The notes beneath the pieces were generated by a model. That model saw nothing but the letters and a program-made list of their open reading frames with translations. It was not told the DNA's origin and did not search any database. The translations under genes and the position numbers were made by a program. A stretch of DNA of 64,000 nt, taken from assembly GCF_001429045.1 (NCBI RefSeq), contig NZ_LMHY01000022.1, positions 140,203 to 204,202 on the forward strand. Reading direction: 5' to 3'. This DNA is from Pseudomonas sp. Root71 (GTDB lineage: Bacteria > Pseudomonadota > Gammaproteobacteria > Pseudomonadales > Pseudomonadaceae). Shown here piece after piece: positions 28,208 through 37,388 of the stretch (its first letter is position 1; every line of letters begins with the position of its first letter).

Positions 28208-28729
28208 TTACAGTGGTGCTGGCTGGATGATCTCGACCCAGTAGGCGTCCGGGTCCTTGATGAACGCCAGGCTCTTCATGCGGCCATCGCTCAGGCGCTT
28301 CTGGAAATCGCAGCCCAGTGCTTCAAAGCGCTCGCAGGCGGCGACGATATCCGGTACCGAGATGCAGATGTGGCCGAAACCGCGTGGGTCGGTGTTGCCA
28401 TTGTGGTAGGCGAACTCCGCATCGTGCTCGGTGCCGTGGTTGTGGGTCAGTTCCAGGATGCCGGGGATCGATTTCATCCACTCGGTGCGCGCGGCGGCGT
28501 CGGCCGGGATCTGGTTCTTGTCCACCAGCGCCAGGAAATACAGGCTGAACTCGGCTTCCGGGAAGTCGCGTTTTTCCACCAGGGTAAAACCCAGGATGCG
28601 TGTGTAGAAGTCCAGGGACCTGGTGATGTCCTTGACCCGCAGCATGGTGTGGTTGAAGACAAATTTCTGCGTGGCGGCGTCCGGTTGGGCGGTGACGCCG
28701 GGGAAGGTGTTCAATTCGTGCAGGCTCAT
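28208..28729 (-). CDS. gloA: Lactoylglutathione lyase (glyoxalase I)
   Basis: The 173-residue protein has the glyoxalase I pattern with metal ligands visible: His in FNHTMLRVKD near residue 27, Glu in ELTHNHGTE, His in GFGHICISVPD and Glu in YWVEIIQPA. It converts the methylglyoxal-glutathione hemithioacetal to S-lactoylglutathione. Length matches proteobacterial GloA with the longer N-terminus. It is separated from its left neighbour by the REP element. Confidence 0.92.
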   Translation of the reverse strand: MSLHELNTFPGVTAQPDAATQKFVFNHTMLRVKDITRSLDFYTRILGFTLVEKRDFPEAEFSLYFLALVDKNQIPADAAARTEWMKSIPGILELTHNHGTEHDAEFAYHNGNTDPRGFGHICISVPDIVAACERFEALGCDFQKRLSDGRMKSLAFIKDPDAYWVEIIQPAPL

Positions 28730-28873
28730 GGGCCCTCCGGGAAATATGTGGGCTAACGAATGGCGACAATGATACGCAAGGCTTCGGACATCACCAAACC
28801 CAAACAGTCGGCTATTGCCTGACAGGCGGCCTGGGCCCAGACTTTACCGCTTGATCCTTGAGTGCCCATTGCA

Positions 28874-29392
28874 ATGATTCGATTTCGTAACCTGCTGTTC
28901 ATCCTGCTGAGCGTGTTTTCGCTGGCTGGCGTTGCTCGCGCCGATGCGCCAGTAGTGACCTGGCCGGAAGGTTGGCAAGTCGAAGAAGTGCCTGAATCGG
29001 CGTCGGGGGTCAGTCGCCAGCGTGCGGTGAAAAATGATCGGGATGGATCGCCGCTCATGGTGATGGAATTGACCATGAGCCCGGTGCAAAGCGATCACCA
29101 GGTAAACCTCGAGGGCGTATTGCTGGAGATGCGCAAGTCGGTTCAAAAAGACTTCTTTCAGGGCGGGTATCAAAGTGTCTGTACGCGCATTCATTCCACT
29201 ACCTTGAGTCGATTGGCCGCGCTGGAAACAACCTGCACCATCACGCAAAACGGCCGGCATGTGCTTTCGCAAACATTGGTGGCCGCAGTGGATGCCGATA
29301 AGGCCTATGTTCTTTCCTACGCAGGGCAGGCCGAGGCTTATAAGGCGAGCCAGGATGAAATAGACGCAGCCCGTAACAGCTTGAAACTTTAG
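28874..29392 (+). CDS. Exported protein of the DUF4946 type
   Basis: The ATG at 28874 gives 172 residues with a signal peptide (MIRFRNLLFILLSVFSLAGVARA); a GTG at 28862 is an alternative. The mature domain includes VMELTMSPVQSDHQVNLEGVLLEMRKS and a pair of cysteines (SVCTRIHS and TTCTITQN) likely to form a disulfide. The pattern fits what I remember of DUF4946 periplasmic proteins. Function unknown. Confidence 0.65.
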   Translation: MIRFRNLLFILLSVFSLAGVARADAPVVTWPEGWQVEEVPESASGVSRQRAVKNDRDGSPLMVMELTMSPVQSDHQVNLEGVLLEMRKSVQKDFFQGGYQSVCTRIHSTTLSRLAALETTCTITQNGRHVLSQTLVAAVDADKAYVLSYAGQAEAYKASQDEIDAARNSLKL

Positions 29393-29512
29393 TCAACGAC
29401 AGTGCTTTTTCGATGCATGAAGAAAATTTTAGATATCCAAATGGATTAAGCACAAAGTTGGTGGCAGTCAGGTAATTGTGCGGTGTCCGCCCGGGGTTTT
29501 AGATGGCCCATG

Positions 29513-29542
29513 AAAAAGCCCTGCACGAGCAGGGCTTTTTTT
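29513..29542 (-). terminator. Rho-independent terminator, functional in both directions
   Basis: AAAAAGCCCTGC pairs with GCAGGGCTTTTT around a four-base loop, with T-rich flanks on both sides. It ends the MvaT-family gene at 29556-29918 on the minus strand and could also end readthrough from the left. Confidence 0.8.
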
Positions 29543-29555
29543 GTTGCCGCGAGAG

Positions 29556-29918
29556 TTAGCCGCGCAGCCAGGAATCAACGGTGGCTGCACCGTACTGTTC
29601 TTTCCAGGCTTTCAGGCCGCGGTGGTTGCCGCCCTTGGTTTCAATCAGCTCGCCGGTGTGCGGGTTCTGATAAACCTTGACCACACGGGCACGGCGGGTT
29701 TTAGGTGCTGCCTGCTGCAGGCCGGATTTTGCCGGGTTAGGGTCGAGAATGGCGATGATGTCGCGCAGGCTCTTGCCATAGGTTTTCATCAAGCCCTGGA
29801 GCTTTTCTTCGAATTCGATTTCTTTCTTGAGCCCGGCATCGTTCTTCAGGGATTCCAACTGCTTGAGCTGTTCTTGAAGGGCCTTTTCGGCTGCACGAAA
29901 TTCAGCGAGTCTGGACAA
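29556..29918 (-). CDS. MvaT/MvaU family H-NS-like xenogeneic silencer, TTG start
   Basis: The 120-residue protein begins (M)SRLAEFRAAEKALQEQLKQL, an oligomerisation coiled coil, and ends with the DNA-binding motif VKVYQNPHTGELIETKGGNHRG near residue 90. The start codon is TTG at 29918: GGAG lies eight bases upstream, and family members start at this residue. Upstream in-frame ATG has no such site. MvaT-type proteins bind AT-rich DNA and silence acquired genes. The promoter region to the right (29919-30152) is AT-rich. It is closest in memory to MvaU/MvaV rather than MvaT itself. Confidence 0.9.
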   Translation of the reverse strand: MSRLAEFRAAEKALQEQLKQLESLKNDAGLKKEIEFEEKLQGLMKTYGKSLRDIIAILDPNPAKSGLQQAAPKTRRARVVKVYQNPHTGELIETKGGNHRGLKAWKEQYGAATVDSWLRG

Positions 29919-30152
29919 TATCTTTACTCCAATAGTGTGTTTGGCTGATACCAACCGCAAACAAAGCTATAAGCCAAGAGCCTTGAAGCGACTCGGTGAT
30001 AGTGGCTCACCTGCCAATTTAGCGCAGGCATGAAAAATTGTAGTAGTTAATTGGCCAAGAGTAAATCCTGTCTTTTTCTTCATGTAACGTCAGTAGTCTT
30101 TTGATTCAAAATGGTGCGGCTAATCGTTTGTTTTGGCGATTAAATCTGCGAG

Positions 30153-31685
30153 TTAATGGTCGCTTAATGCACTAATGAATTCCGCGCCGGGCATGGGTTT
30201 GCCGAACAGATAACCTTGCAGGAAGTTGACCTGATGAGCGCTCAGGTAATCACTCTGCTCGCGGGTTTCGACACCTTCGGCCACCAGGGCAAGGTCGAGT
30301 TTGACCGCCAGTTCGATGATGCTGTCAAGTAGGTGGCTAGTGAGTGTATCGATGCCGATCATGGCGACAAAACTCTGGTCGATTTTCAGGAAATCGACAT
30401 TGAACTGCCTTAGGTAGCCAAGGCTCGAGTGGCCCGTGCCAAAGTCGTCGATGGCGATTTTCACGCCCAGTTCGCGGAGTTGCTCGAACAGTTGCAGGGT
30501 GATGGCCGTGGGCTCGATCAATTCGCGCTCGGTCAGTTCCAGTACCAGATGGATCGAGCCTGGTTCGAACGCATCGAGAAACTCGCGGCAATCCTTGACC
30601 AGTTCCAGGTCCTGGCAATGGCTCGCGGTGATGTTGATGCCAATGTGAAACGGCTTGTTGAAGCTGGCCGATAGCGGTGCGAGCAGGGCGGCGGTTTGTC
30701 TCATCAGTGAGCGGGTCATCGGTACGATCAGCCCGGAGTGCTCGGCAAACGGAATGAACAGATCCGGACGCACCAGGCCCTCCTTTGGATGTTGCCAGCG
30801 CATCAGCACTTCAGCACCGGACCAGCTTTTGTTGTCGCCCTGCACCACGGGCTGGAAATACGGAATGAACTCTTTAGCTTCCAGTGCCCGCTGCATTTCA
30901 TAGGTGGGTGACGATGAGCGCTTTTGCAGGAAGTGACTGATTGCCCCGGCAATCACGCCGAAGAAAATCAGCAGGCTGAACAGCGGCGGATATTCGCTTC
31001 TCATGTATCGCCAGGTTTCACCTTCGGGGAAACCTGCTTCCACGGCAAACGCATAGTGCCCGGAGGTCAGGCGACTTTGCGCAACGGGCAACTCAGGCGT
31101 AGCGCCGGTATGAAACTTGCCGTCGGCGGACAACCAGTTCGGGCCAACTTGCAGCAACAGCAAGGTCTTGCGGCCGATCAAACGCAGGATATTGCTCAAG
31201 TGATAACCATCGAGGGTCGTCAGCGCGCCTTTATTTCCTTCGCTCAGGCGGTACACCAGCAAGGCGGTGTTGGGCGTTACCTGATTGCCGCTCATGAGCC
31301 ATAAGGCGCCCTGGGTGTAGTCACCGGGGTTGACCGTCTCCTGGTAGTCGCCGAACAGAGAGCTGCAATAGAGGTTGTTGTCCCACACCAGACTGGTGGA
31401 ACGCACGAAGGGGCGGCGAGTGACCTGCTCGCGCAGGGCCAGTTTGACGTCACTGCAACTTTGCCCCGCCAGCGGCAGCAATTCACGAGCGGCCTGGGCA
31501 TTGTTGTCGAGCATCAGGTCGAACTGGCGAATCGCTTCTTCGGCGGTTTGCTGGGTGTCTTGTTGGAGCGCACGCCCTGCTTGCATGTAAAGAATGGCGG
31601 CCCCCAGCAGCACCGGGAGCAAGCCACTGATCAGGGTGATCGCAATTTTTTTTCTGCGACTGCGGGTTTTGGTTTTCAACGGCAT
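30153..31685 (-). CDS. CSS-EAL cyclic-di-GMP phosphodiesterase, membrane-bound
   Basis: The 510-residue protein has a TM helix near residues 13-33, a periplasmic domain with the CSS motif at residues 107-109 (NLYCSSLFG), a second TM near 235-252 and a C-terminal EAL domain. The catalytic set is intact: GAEVLMRWQHP, NITASHC, LELTERE, IDDFGTGHSS, LKIDQSF and AEGVET. It should hydrolyse c-di-GMP, controlled by the redox or DsbA state of the periplasmic CSS cysteines as in E. coli PdeC and relatives. No GGDEF domain is present. Confidence 0.92.
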   Translation of the reverse strand: MPLKTKTRSRRKKIAITLISGLLPVLLGAAILYMQAGRALQQDTQQTAEEAIRQFDLMLDNNAQAARELLPLAGQSCSDVKLALREQVTRRPFVRSTSLVWDNNLYCSSLFGDYQETVNPGDYTQGALWLMSGNQVTPNTALLVYRLSEGNKGALTTLDGYHLSNILRLIGRKTLLLLQVGPNWLSADGKFHTGATPELPVAQSRLTSGHYAFAVEAGFPEGETWRYMRSEYPPLFSLLIFFGVIAGAISHFLQKRSSSPTYEMQRALEAKEFIPYFQPVVQGDNKSWSGAEVLMRWQHPKEGLVRPDLFIPFAEHSGLIVPMTRSLMRQTAALLAPLSASFNKPFHIGINITASHCQDLELVKDCREFLDAFEPGSIHLVLELTERELIEPTAITLQLFEQLRELGVKIAIDDFGTGHSSLGYLRQFNVDFLKIDQSFVAMIGIDTLTSHLLDSIIELAVKLDLALVAEGVETREQSDYLSAHQVNFLQGYLFGKPMPGAEFISALSDH

Positions 31686-31796
31686 TCGCGAGTCCTGTCA
31701 CGAAGAAGTAAGGCTCTCAATTGATGGCGGGGCAAACGCCTCCCATGAAGAGTTCGGGTACGGGCCATGATAGTTGGCCGTTGGCGGTTATGCCGC

Positions 31797-32669
31797 TCAA
31801 TGCAAGTCAAGGCTTTCGGCCAGCTTGATAAAGGCCAGCGTCGCGGGTGATGCCTGGCGTCGATCGAGTACCGCCAGGCCGACCTGGCGCAACACGGCCG
31901 GCGACAGCGGTTTCTTCACCCAGCGGCGGTCAATCTGATCGGGCAATGAACCTTCGGCAACCACCGTTACCCCGTCGCCACGAGCGACGACATCCAGGGT
32001 GCTGATCAACTGCGAGCAGCGATAACGGATGTTGGGCGTCAATCGGGCCGCTGTGAACAGGCGTGAAACCAGCTCCGAAGAACCGGCCTCGGTCAACACG
32101 AACGGGAAATCGCACAGGTTCTTCAGGCTCAAGCTGTCGTGATTCGCCAACGGGTGTCCAGCGGGCAGCAGCGCGACCATCTGGTCCTCAATCAACGGGA
32201 CCGTGTCGAAACGCTCCTCGGGCAACACCACAAAGCCGATGTCGATCCGTCGTTCCTCCAGCCACTGGAGCACCTGGCGGTCAGGGCCTTCGTCGATATG
32301 CACCTCGATGCCGGGATGGGCGGCGCGGTACTGCTGCAGAATCAACGGCAGCAATTTGATCGACGAGGTCGGGCCGAAGGAGCCGATGCGCAGCGTGCCG
32401 CGTTTCATGCCCCGCGCATCGGCCGCTTCCTGGCGCAGGGTGTTGGCCAGGCCGAGCATCGCCCGGGCGCGCAGCAACAACTGCTGGCCAATGTCGCTCA
32501 GTTCGACCTGGGATTGATGCCGACGCAACAGTTCGACACCCAACTCCAGTTCCAGGGACTTTAACGCATGGGACACCGCCGATTGGGAAATACCCAGGCG
32601 ATTGGCCGCAGCCGTGAAGCCGTGGAGTTCGGCCACCAGGGAGAAAATCTCCAGCTGAGTGAGGGTCAT
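31797..32669 (-). CDS. LysR family transcriptional regulator
   Basis: The 290-residue protein has the N-terminal winged HTH (FSLVAELHGFTAAANRLGISQSAVSHALKSLELELG) and the usual substrate domain (GTLRIGSFGPTSSIKLLPLI). It is divergent from an EamA-type transporter with 77 bases between them, which contain a dyad suited to LysR binding. It likely controls that transporter. Confidence 0.9.
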   Translation of the reverse strand: MTLTQLEIFSLVAELHGFTAAANRLGISQSAVSHALKSLELELGVELLRRHQSQVELSDIGQQLLLRARAMLGLANTLRQEAADARGMKRGTLRIGSFGPTSSIKLLPLILQQYRAAHPGIEVHIDEGPDRQVLQWLEERRIDIGFVVLPEERFDTVPLIEDQMVALLPAGHPLANHDSLSLKNLCDFPFVLTEAGSSELVSRLFTAARLTPNIRYRCSQLISTLDVVARGDGVTVVAEGSLPDQIDRRWVKKPLSPAVLRQVGLAVLDRRQASPATLAFIKLAESLDLH

Positions 32670-32703
32670 GAGTGTTTGCTCATTTTACGATGACTGGGTA
32701 TTA

Positions 32704-32718
32704 GCCGAATGATACGGC
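32704..32718. promoter_or_regulatory. Dyad in LysR/transporter intergenic region
   Basis: GCCG, seven bases, CGGC lies in the 77-base divergent gap. LysR-type proteins bind T-N11-A dyads of about this span. Assignment rests on location. Confidence 0.4.
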
Positions 32719-32746
32719 ATCTCTTCACTATCCGGTCCTGGAATCC

Positions 32747-33691
32747 ATGACGATCTGTGAGCAAAGCCTGTCAAAACCCTCGGATCGGCCGGTGTATCTG
32801 AAACTGGCGGCGGTCACCATGGTGTGGGGTGGCACCTTCGTCGCCGGGCGCTATCTGGCCGGCGGCCTCAGTCCGCTACTGGCGGCCAGCCTGCGGTTTC
32901 TGCTGGCCAGCGTGGCGTTGCTGCTGTTTATACGCATGGCGCGGACACCGCTGGTCCGGCCCAGCCCCCGGCAATGGCTGCAATTGCTTTTGCTTGGCTT
33001 TTTCGGGATCTTCTTTTACAACCTGTGCTTCTTTTATGGCCTGCATTACATCAGCGCTTCACGGGCGTCCTTGATCGTGGCGCTGAACCCGGCGGTGATC
33101 GGCCTGGCTTCCTGGCTCCTGTTCAAGGAGCGCTTGAACCGGGCCAAAGTCGTCGGCATCGCGATCTGCATGACGGGCGCGAGCATGGTGATCGTCAGTC
33201 GCGACCCGCAACTACTGGCCGGCGGTGCCGGTGCCTGGCTCGGTGATCTGTTGATTTTCGGCTGTGTCCTTGGCTGGGGTGTCTACTCGCTGTTCTCCAA
33301 AGAACTGAATCACAGCCTGGGACCGGTACAAACCGTGACCTGGTCGATCCTGCTGGGCACCGGCATGCTCTGGGTCACCTGCATCGCGCGCGGTGAGGTG
33401 AGTGTCGCCGCGATCGCCCAGCTCGGTGCGCAGCAATGGTTGAGCCTTTTGTACCTGGGCGTGCTGGGTTCGGCGCTGGCGTACATCGGCTACTACGACG
33501 GCATCCGCAAGATCGGTGCGACCCGTTCCGGGGTGTTCATTGCCTTGAACCCGTTGACGGCGGTGATCCTCGGCGCGCTGCTGCTGGATGAGCCGCTGAC
33601 GCTGGCCATGTGCCTGGGGGGCGGGTTGATACTGGCGGGGATTTTCCTCTGCAACAAACCCCTTGCGCGGGCATGGAAAAAGGGGATTTGA
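32747..33691 (+). CDS. DMT-superfamily (EamA) transporter
   Basis: The 314-residue membrane protein has ten predicted helices in two EamA repeats. The first repeat opens with KLAAVTMVWGGTFVAGRYLA and the second with GAGAWLGDLLIFGCVLGWGVYSLFSKEL. It ends in a short basic tail. Such proteins export amino acids or metabolites. The LysR gene divergent from it suggests inducible export, but the substrate is unknown. Confidence 0.88.
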   Translation: MTICEQSLSKPSDRPVYLKLAAVTMVWGGTFVAGRYLAGGLSPLLAASLRFLLASVALLLFIRMARTPLVRPSPRQWLQLLLLGFFGIFFYNLCFFYGLHYISASRASLIVALNPAVIGLASWLLFKERLNRAKVVGIAICMTGASMVIVSRDPQLLAGGAGAWLGDLLIFGCVLGWGVYSLFSKELNHSLGPVQTVTWSILLGTGMLWVTCIARGEVSVAAIAQLGAQQWLSLLYLGVLGSALAYIGYYDGIRKIGATRSGVFIALNPLTAVILGALLLDEPLTLAMCLGGGLILAGIFLCNKPLARAWKKGI

Positions 33692-33942
33692 TACAGAAGG
33701 CGGACAAATCGATTTACGCTGTGTAGAATCCGGTTACGCATACAATAATAATCGTCTTCTGGCAGCAGAAGCCTCGCCCGCAAGAGCCTTGGGTCGACAA
33801 TGAAGATATTCGGGTTTCAACTGATCTACGGTGACTTTCTCGCCCGCAGTGTGCGGGGCATCTCCTGTGCACCACCCACCGGTCTCAGCATTGCTTACAA
33901 CTAACCTTTGTTAATTGATAAAAAAATGATGAGGCGCCGACC

Positions 33943-35019
33943 ATGGCAGATTTATACGAAAACCCAATGGGCCTGATGGGCTTTGAATTCATCGAGCTCG
34001 CATCGCCGACCCCGAACACCCTGGAGCCGATCTTCGAGATCATGGGCTTCACCAAGGTGGCGACCCACCGTTCCAAGGACGTGCACCTGTACCGCCAGGG
34101 CGCGATCAACCTGATCCTCAACAACGAACCCCACAGCGTGGCCTCGTACTTCGCGGCCGAGCACGGTCCGTCGGTGTGCGGCATGGCGTTTCGCGTCAAG
34201 GATTCGCAAAAAGCCTACAAGCGTGCCCTGGAACTCGGCGCCCAGCCGATCCACATCGAAACCGGCCCGATGGAACTGAACCTGCCGGCGATCAAAGGCA
34301 TCGGTGGTGCGCCGCTGTACCTGATCGACCGTTTCGGCGAAGGCAGCTCGATCTATGACATCGACTTCGTGTTCATCGAAGGTGTGGACCGCCATCCGGT
34401 CGGCGCCGGCCTGAAGATCATCGATCACCTGACCCACAACGTGTATCGCGGTCGCATGGCCTACTGGGCCAACTTCTACGAGAAGCTGTTCAACTTCCGC
34501 GAAATCCGCTACTTCGACATCAAGGGCGAGTACACCGGCCTGACCTCCAAGGCCATGACCGCACCCGATGGCATGATCCGCATCCCGCTGAACGAAGAGT
34601 CGTCCAAGGGCGCGGGGCAGATCGAAGAGTTCCTGATGCAGTTCAACGGCGAGGGCATCCAGCACGTTGCGTTCCTGTCGGATGACCTGATCAAGACCTG
34701 GGACCACCTGAAAAGCATCGGCATGCGCTTCATGACCGCGCCGCCGGAAACTTACTACGAAATGCTCGAAGGCCGTTTGCCGAACCACGGCGAGCCGGTG
34801 GGGGAACTGCAGGCGCGAGGCATCTTGCTGGACGGATCGTCCGATTCGGGCGACAAGCGTCTGCTGCTGCAGATCTTCTCGGAAACCCTGATGGGGCCGG
34901 TGTTCTTCGAGTTCATCCAGCGCAAGGGCGACGACGGTTTCGGCGAAGGCAACTTCAAGGCGCTGTTCGAATCCATCGAGCGTGACCAGGTGCGTCGTGG
35001 TGTTTTGTCCACGGACTAA
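33943..35019 (+). CDS. hpd: 4-hydroxyphenylpyruvate dioxygenase
   Basis: The 358-residue enzyme has the vicinal-oxygen-chelate fold and its iron ligands: His in [15 protein letters not shown] near residue 162, His in [11 protein letters not shown] near residue 241 and Glu in [13 protein letters not shown] near residue 323. It converts 4-hydroxyphenylpyruvate to homogentisate in tyrosine degradation. The length equals that of known Pseudomonas Hpd. The 250-base upstream gap has no gene; it should hold the promoter. A terminator and a REP element follow. Confidence 0.97.
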   Translation: MADLYENPMGLMGFEFIELASPTPNTLEPIFEIMGFTKVATHRSKDVHLYRQGAINLILNNEPHSVASYFAAEHGPSVCGMAFRVKDSQKAYKRALELGAQPIHIETGPMELNLPAIKGIGGAPLYLIDRFGEGSSIYDIDFVFIEGVDRHPVGAGLKIIDHLTHNVYRGRMAYWANFYEKLFNFREIRYFDIKGEYTGLTSKAMTAPDGMIRIPLNEESSKGAGQIEEFLMQFNGEGIQHVAFLSDDLIKTWDHLKSIGMRFMTAPPETYYEMLEGRLPNHGEPVGELQARGILLDGSSDSGDKRLLLQIFSETLMGPVFFEFIQRKGDDGFGEGNFKALFESIERDQVRRGVLSTD

Positions 35020-35027
35020 GCCGATGT

Positions 35028-35058
35028 AAAAAAACCGGTCGTTGACCGGTTTTTTTTG
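35028..35058 (+). terminator. Rho-independent terminator after hpd
   Basis: ACCGGTC and GACCGGT form a stem flanked by A and T runs, so it can end transcription from both sides. Confidence 0.85.
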
Positions 35059-35060
35059 AT

Positions 35061-35136
35061 CAAAAGATCGCAGCCTTCGGCAGCTCCTACAGGGAATGCA
35101 AACCATGTAGGAGCTGCCGAAGGCTGCGATCTTTTG
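35061..35136. repeat. REP-like palindrome, type A (copy 2)
   Basis: Perfect 30-base arms (35061-35090 and 35107-35136) with a 16-base spacer. The arms differ from copies 1 and 3 by a CCTTCGG core instead of CCTGCGG, changed on both arms so that pairing is kept. It lies directly after the hpd terminator and two bases before the RarD-like gene stop. Confidence 0.85.
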
Positions 35137-35138
35137 CG

Positions 35139-36020
35139 TTAAGGCCTGCGCTGGCGTACCAGATGCTTGAACCCTTCGAACACCAGCACCAGCACCGCCA
35201 TCCAGATCGGGATGTAGGTCAGCCATTCGCCAGCCTTGATGCTCTCTCCCAACAGCAACGCCACACCCAGCAGCAACACCGGTTCGACATAGCTCAACAA
35301 GCCGAACAGGCTGAACGGCAGCAGGCGACTGGCAATGATATAGACCACCAGTGCCGATGCGCTGATCACGCCGAGCATGGGGATCAACAGCGACAACCAT
35401 GGGTGCTGTTCAAACACACCAAAACCTTGCGCGCCGCTCTGGACGAACCAGAACGCCACCGGCAGGGTCAATGCCATGTCCAGCCACAAGCCACCGAGGT
35501 TGTCCGCCGCCAGCCGTTTGCGCAGGACGAAGTAGGCCGGATAACCCACGCAGACCAGCAAGGTCGCCCAGGAAAACCCACCGACCTGATACACCTCGTT
35601 GACCACCCCCAGGCAGGCGAACACCACGGCAACTTTTTGCAGGTAGGACAGGCGTTCGCCGTAGGCCAGGCGACCGGTCAAGACCATGGTCAGCGGCAGC
35701 AGGAAATAGCCGAGGGATACATCAAGGCTGTAGCCGTTCAACGGCGCCCACATGAATAGCCACAATTGCACGCCGAGCAGGGCCGAGGAGGCGATCAACG
35801 CACCCATCAGTTTCGGATTGGCCATGGCGCGCCGAACGATCTCCACCACGCGTTTCCATTCCCCGGACACCACCATGAACACGGTCATGCACGGGACGGT
35901 CAGCAGCATGCGCCAACCGAAGATTTCCACGCCGCTCAAGGGGGTGAGCAGCGACGTGTAGTAATACATGACGGCAAACAGCACCGAGGCTGAAACCGAT
36001 AGAGCGATACCTTTAGACAA
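35139..36020 (-). CDS. rarD: EamA family transporter, RarD type
   Basis: The 293-residue protein has ten helices and the RarD hallmark N-terminus (MSKGIALSVSASVLFAVMYY, then GVEIFGWRMLLTVPC). RarD was named for a chloramphenicol-sensitivity locus; its physiological substrate is not known. Gene flanks are REP elements on both sides. Confidence 0.8.
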   Translation of the reverse strand: MSKGIALSVSASVLFAVMYYYTSLLTPLSGVEIFGWRMLLTVPCMTVFMVVSGEWKRVVEIVRRAMANPKLMGALIASSALLGVQLWLFMWAPLNGYSLDVSLGYFLLPLTMVLTGRLAYGERLSYLQKVAVVFACLGVVNEVYQVGGFSWATLLVCVGYPAYFVLRKRLAADNLGGLWLDMALTLPVAFWFVQSGAQGFGVFEQHPWLSLLIPMLGVISASALVVYIIASRLLPFSLFGLLSYVEPVLLLGVALLLGESIKAGEWLTYIPIWMAVLVLVFEGFKHLVRQRRP

Positions 36021-36113
36021 GCTGTCCTCGCGTGATTTTGAGTGAGATTTAAACGGGCGCAGAGGATACGTGGTTTTTCAGGCGAATATTGACCGATCAA
36101 TCAACACGGACCC

Positions 36114-36202
36114 TGTGGGAGCGGGCTTGCTCGCGAAAGCGGTGGGTCAAACAACATTGATGTGGCTGACACTCCGCCTTCGCGAGCAAGCCCGCTCCCA
36201 CA
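36114..36202. repeat. REP-like palindrome, type B (copy 1)
   Basis: Arms of 24 bases (36114-36137 and 36179-36202) with the core GGGAGCGGGCTTGCTCGCGA are exact complements. The second family of palindromes in the window, also found at 40007, 52388 and 56930. It lies between two convergent-to-tail genes. Confidence 0.85.
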
Positions 36203-36218
36203 TTGGTTTTCTATTTCT

Positions 36219-37232
36219 TCAGGTACTGCGCGGTGTACGCCCCGACACAAAATGGCTCACATCATTGAACCCCGGTGTCGACGCATGCCCCGGTATCACC
36301 AGCGAATCGATGAACGCCTCGTCCTCGGCCGTGATCTTCACCGCCTGCGCCTTAGTGTAGGCGTCCCATTGCTCCTCCGTGCGCGGCCCGACAATGGCCG
36401 AGGTCACGGCGCTGTTGTTCAGCACCCAGGCAATCGCGAACTCGACGATGCCGACGCCACGCTGCCGGGTGTATTGCTGGATCTGCTGGGCGATGTGCAA
36501 GGACTCGACTCGCCATTCGGTTTCCAGGATGCGTTTGTCCTGGCGTCCGGCTCGGCTGCTGGCGTCCGGTTTCACATCCGGCGCGTATTTACCGCTGAGC
36601 ACACCGCGCGCCAACGGGCTGTAGGGCACCACGCCCAGACCGTAGTTGTGCGCCGCCGTGATCTGCTCGGTTTCAGCCTGGCGGTTGACGATGTTGTACA
36701 GCGGCTGGCTGATCACCGGCCGGTCAACCCCCAGTTTGTCGGCCACGCGGATGACTTCGGCGATGCGCCAGCCACGGTAGTTGGACAGGCCCCAATAGCG
36801 GATTTTGCCCTGGCGAATCAAATCGCCGATGGCCGAGATCGTGACTTCCAGCGGCGTATTGTGGTCTTCGCGGTGCAGGTAATAGATGTCGAGGTAGTCG
36901 GTGCCCAAGCGCGTCAGGCTGGCATCGATGCCGTTGAACAGGTGCTTGCGACTCAAGCCGCTGCGGTTGGGGACGCCATCCACGGGACCGAAGCCGACCT
37001 TGGTGGCCAGCACCCATTCATGGCGGCGGCTGGCGATGGCTTCGCCGACGATTTCTTCGGAACGGCCGTTGGTGTAGACGTCGGCGGTGTCGATGAAGTT
37101 GATGCCCTGGTCCCAGGCCTTGTCGATGATTCGCAGGGAATCTTCGGCGCTGGTCTGTTCGCCGAACATCATGGTGCCCAGGGTCAGGGTGGACACCTGC
37201 AGACCCGAATGACCCAGCGTGCGGTAGCTCAT
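36219..37232 (-). CDS. Aldo/keto reductase
   Basis: ATG 37232 has AAGGA upstream, giving 337 residues. The catalytic Asp-Tyr-Lys-His set is visible in FIDTADVYTNGRSE, VLATKVGF and IYYLHREDH, on a TIM-barrel framework (KIRYWGLSNYRGW, then VPYSPLARGVLSGKY). It should use NADPH to reduce aldehydes or sugars. The substrate is not indicated by the neighbours. Confidence 0.9.
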   Translation of the reverse strand: MSYRTLGHSGLQVSTLTLGTMMFGEQTSAEDSLRIIDKAWDQGINFIDTADVYTNGRSEEIVGEAIASRRHEWVLATKVGFGPVDGVPNRSGLSRKHLFNGIDASLTRLGTDYLDIYYLHREDHNTPLEVTISAIGDLIRQGKIRYWGLSNYRGWRIAEVIRVADKLGVDRPVISQPLYNIVNRQAETEQITAAHNYGLGVVPYSPLARGVLSGKYAPDVKPDASSRAGRQDKRILETEWRVESLHIAQQIQQYTRQRGVGIVEFAIAWVLNNSAVTSAIVGPRTEEQWDAYTKAQAVKITAEDEAFIDSLVIPGHASTPGFNDVSHFVSGRTPRST

Positions 37233-37298
37233 GAGCAAATCCTTTTACCAGTGGGAAAGGCTCAATCAGATATCAAAATTGTTGGACATGGCAAACGA

Positions 37299-37376
37299 AA
37301 AAGATCGCAGCCTGCGGCAGCTCCTACAGGCTGTATGTCATTGCTGTGTAGGAGCTGCCGCAGGCTGCGATCTTTT
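37299..37376. repeat. REP-like palindrome, type A (copy 3)
   Basis: Perfect 29-base arms (37299-37327 and 37348-37376) with a 20-base spacer. It fills most of the gap between the start of the aldo/keto reductase gene and the stop of the MFS gene, so the promoter of the former may lie within or next to it. Confidence 0.85.
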
Positions 37377-37388
37377 GATCTTCGCTGA

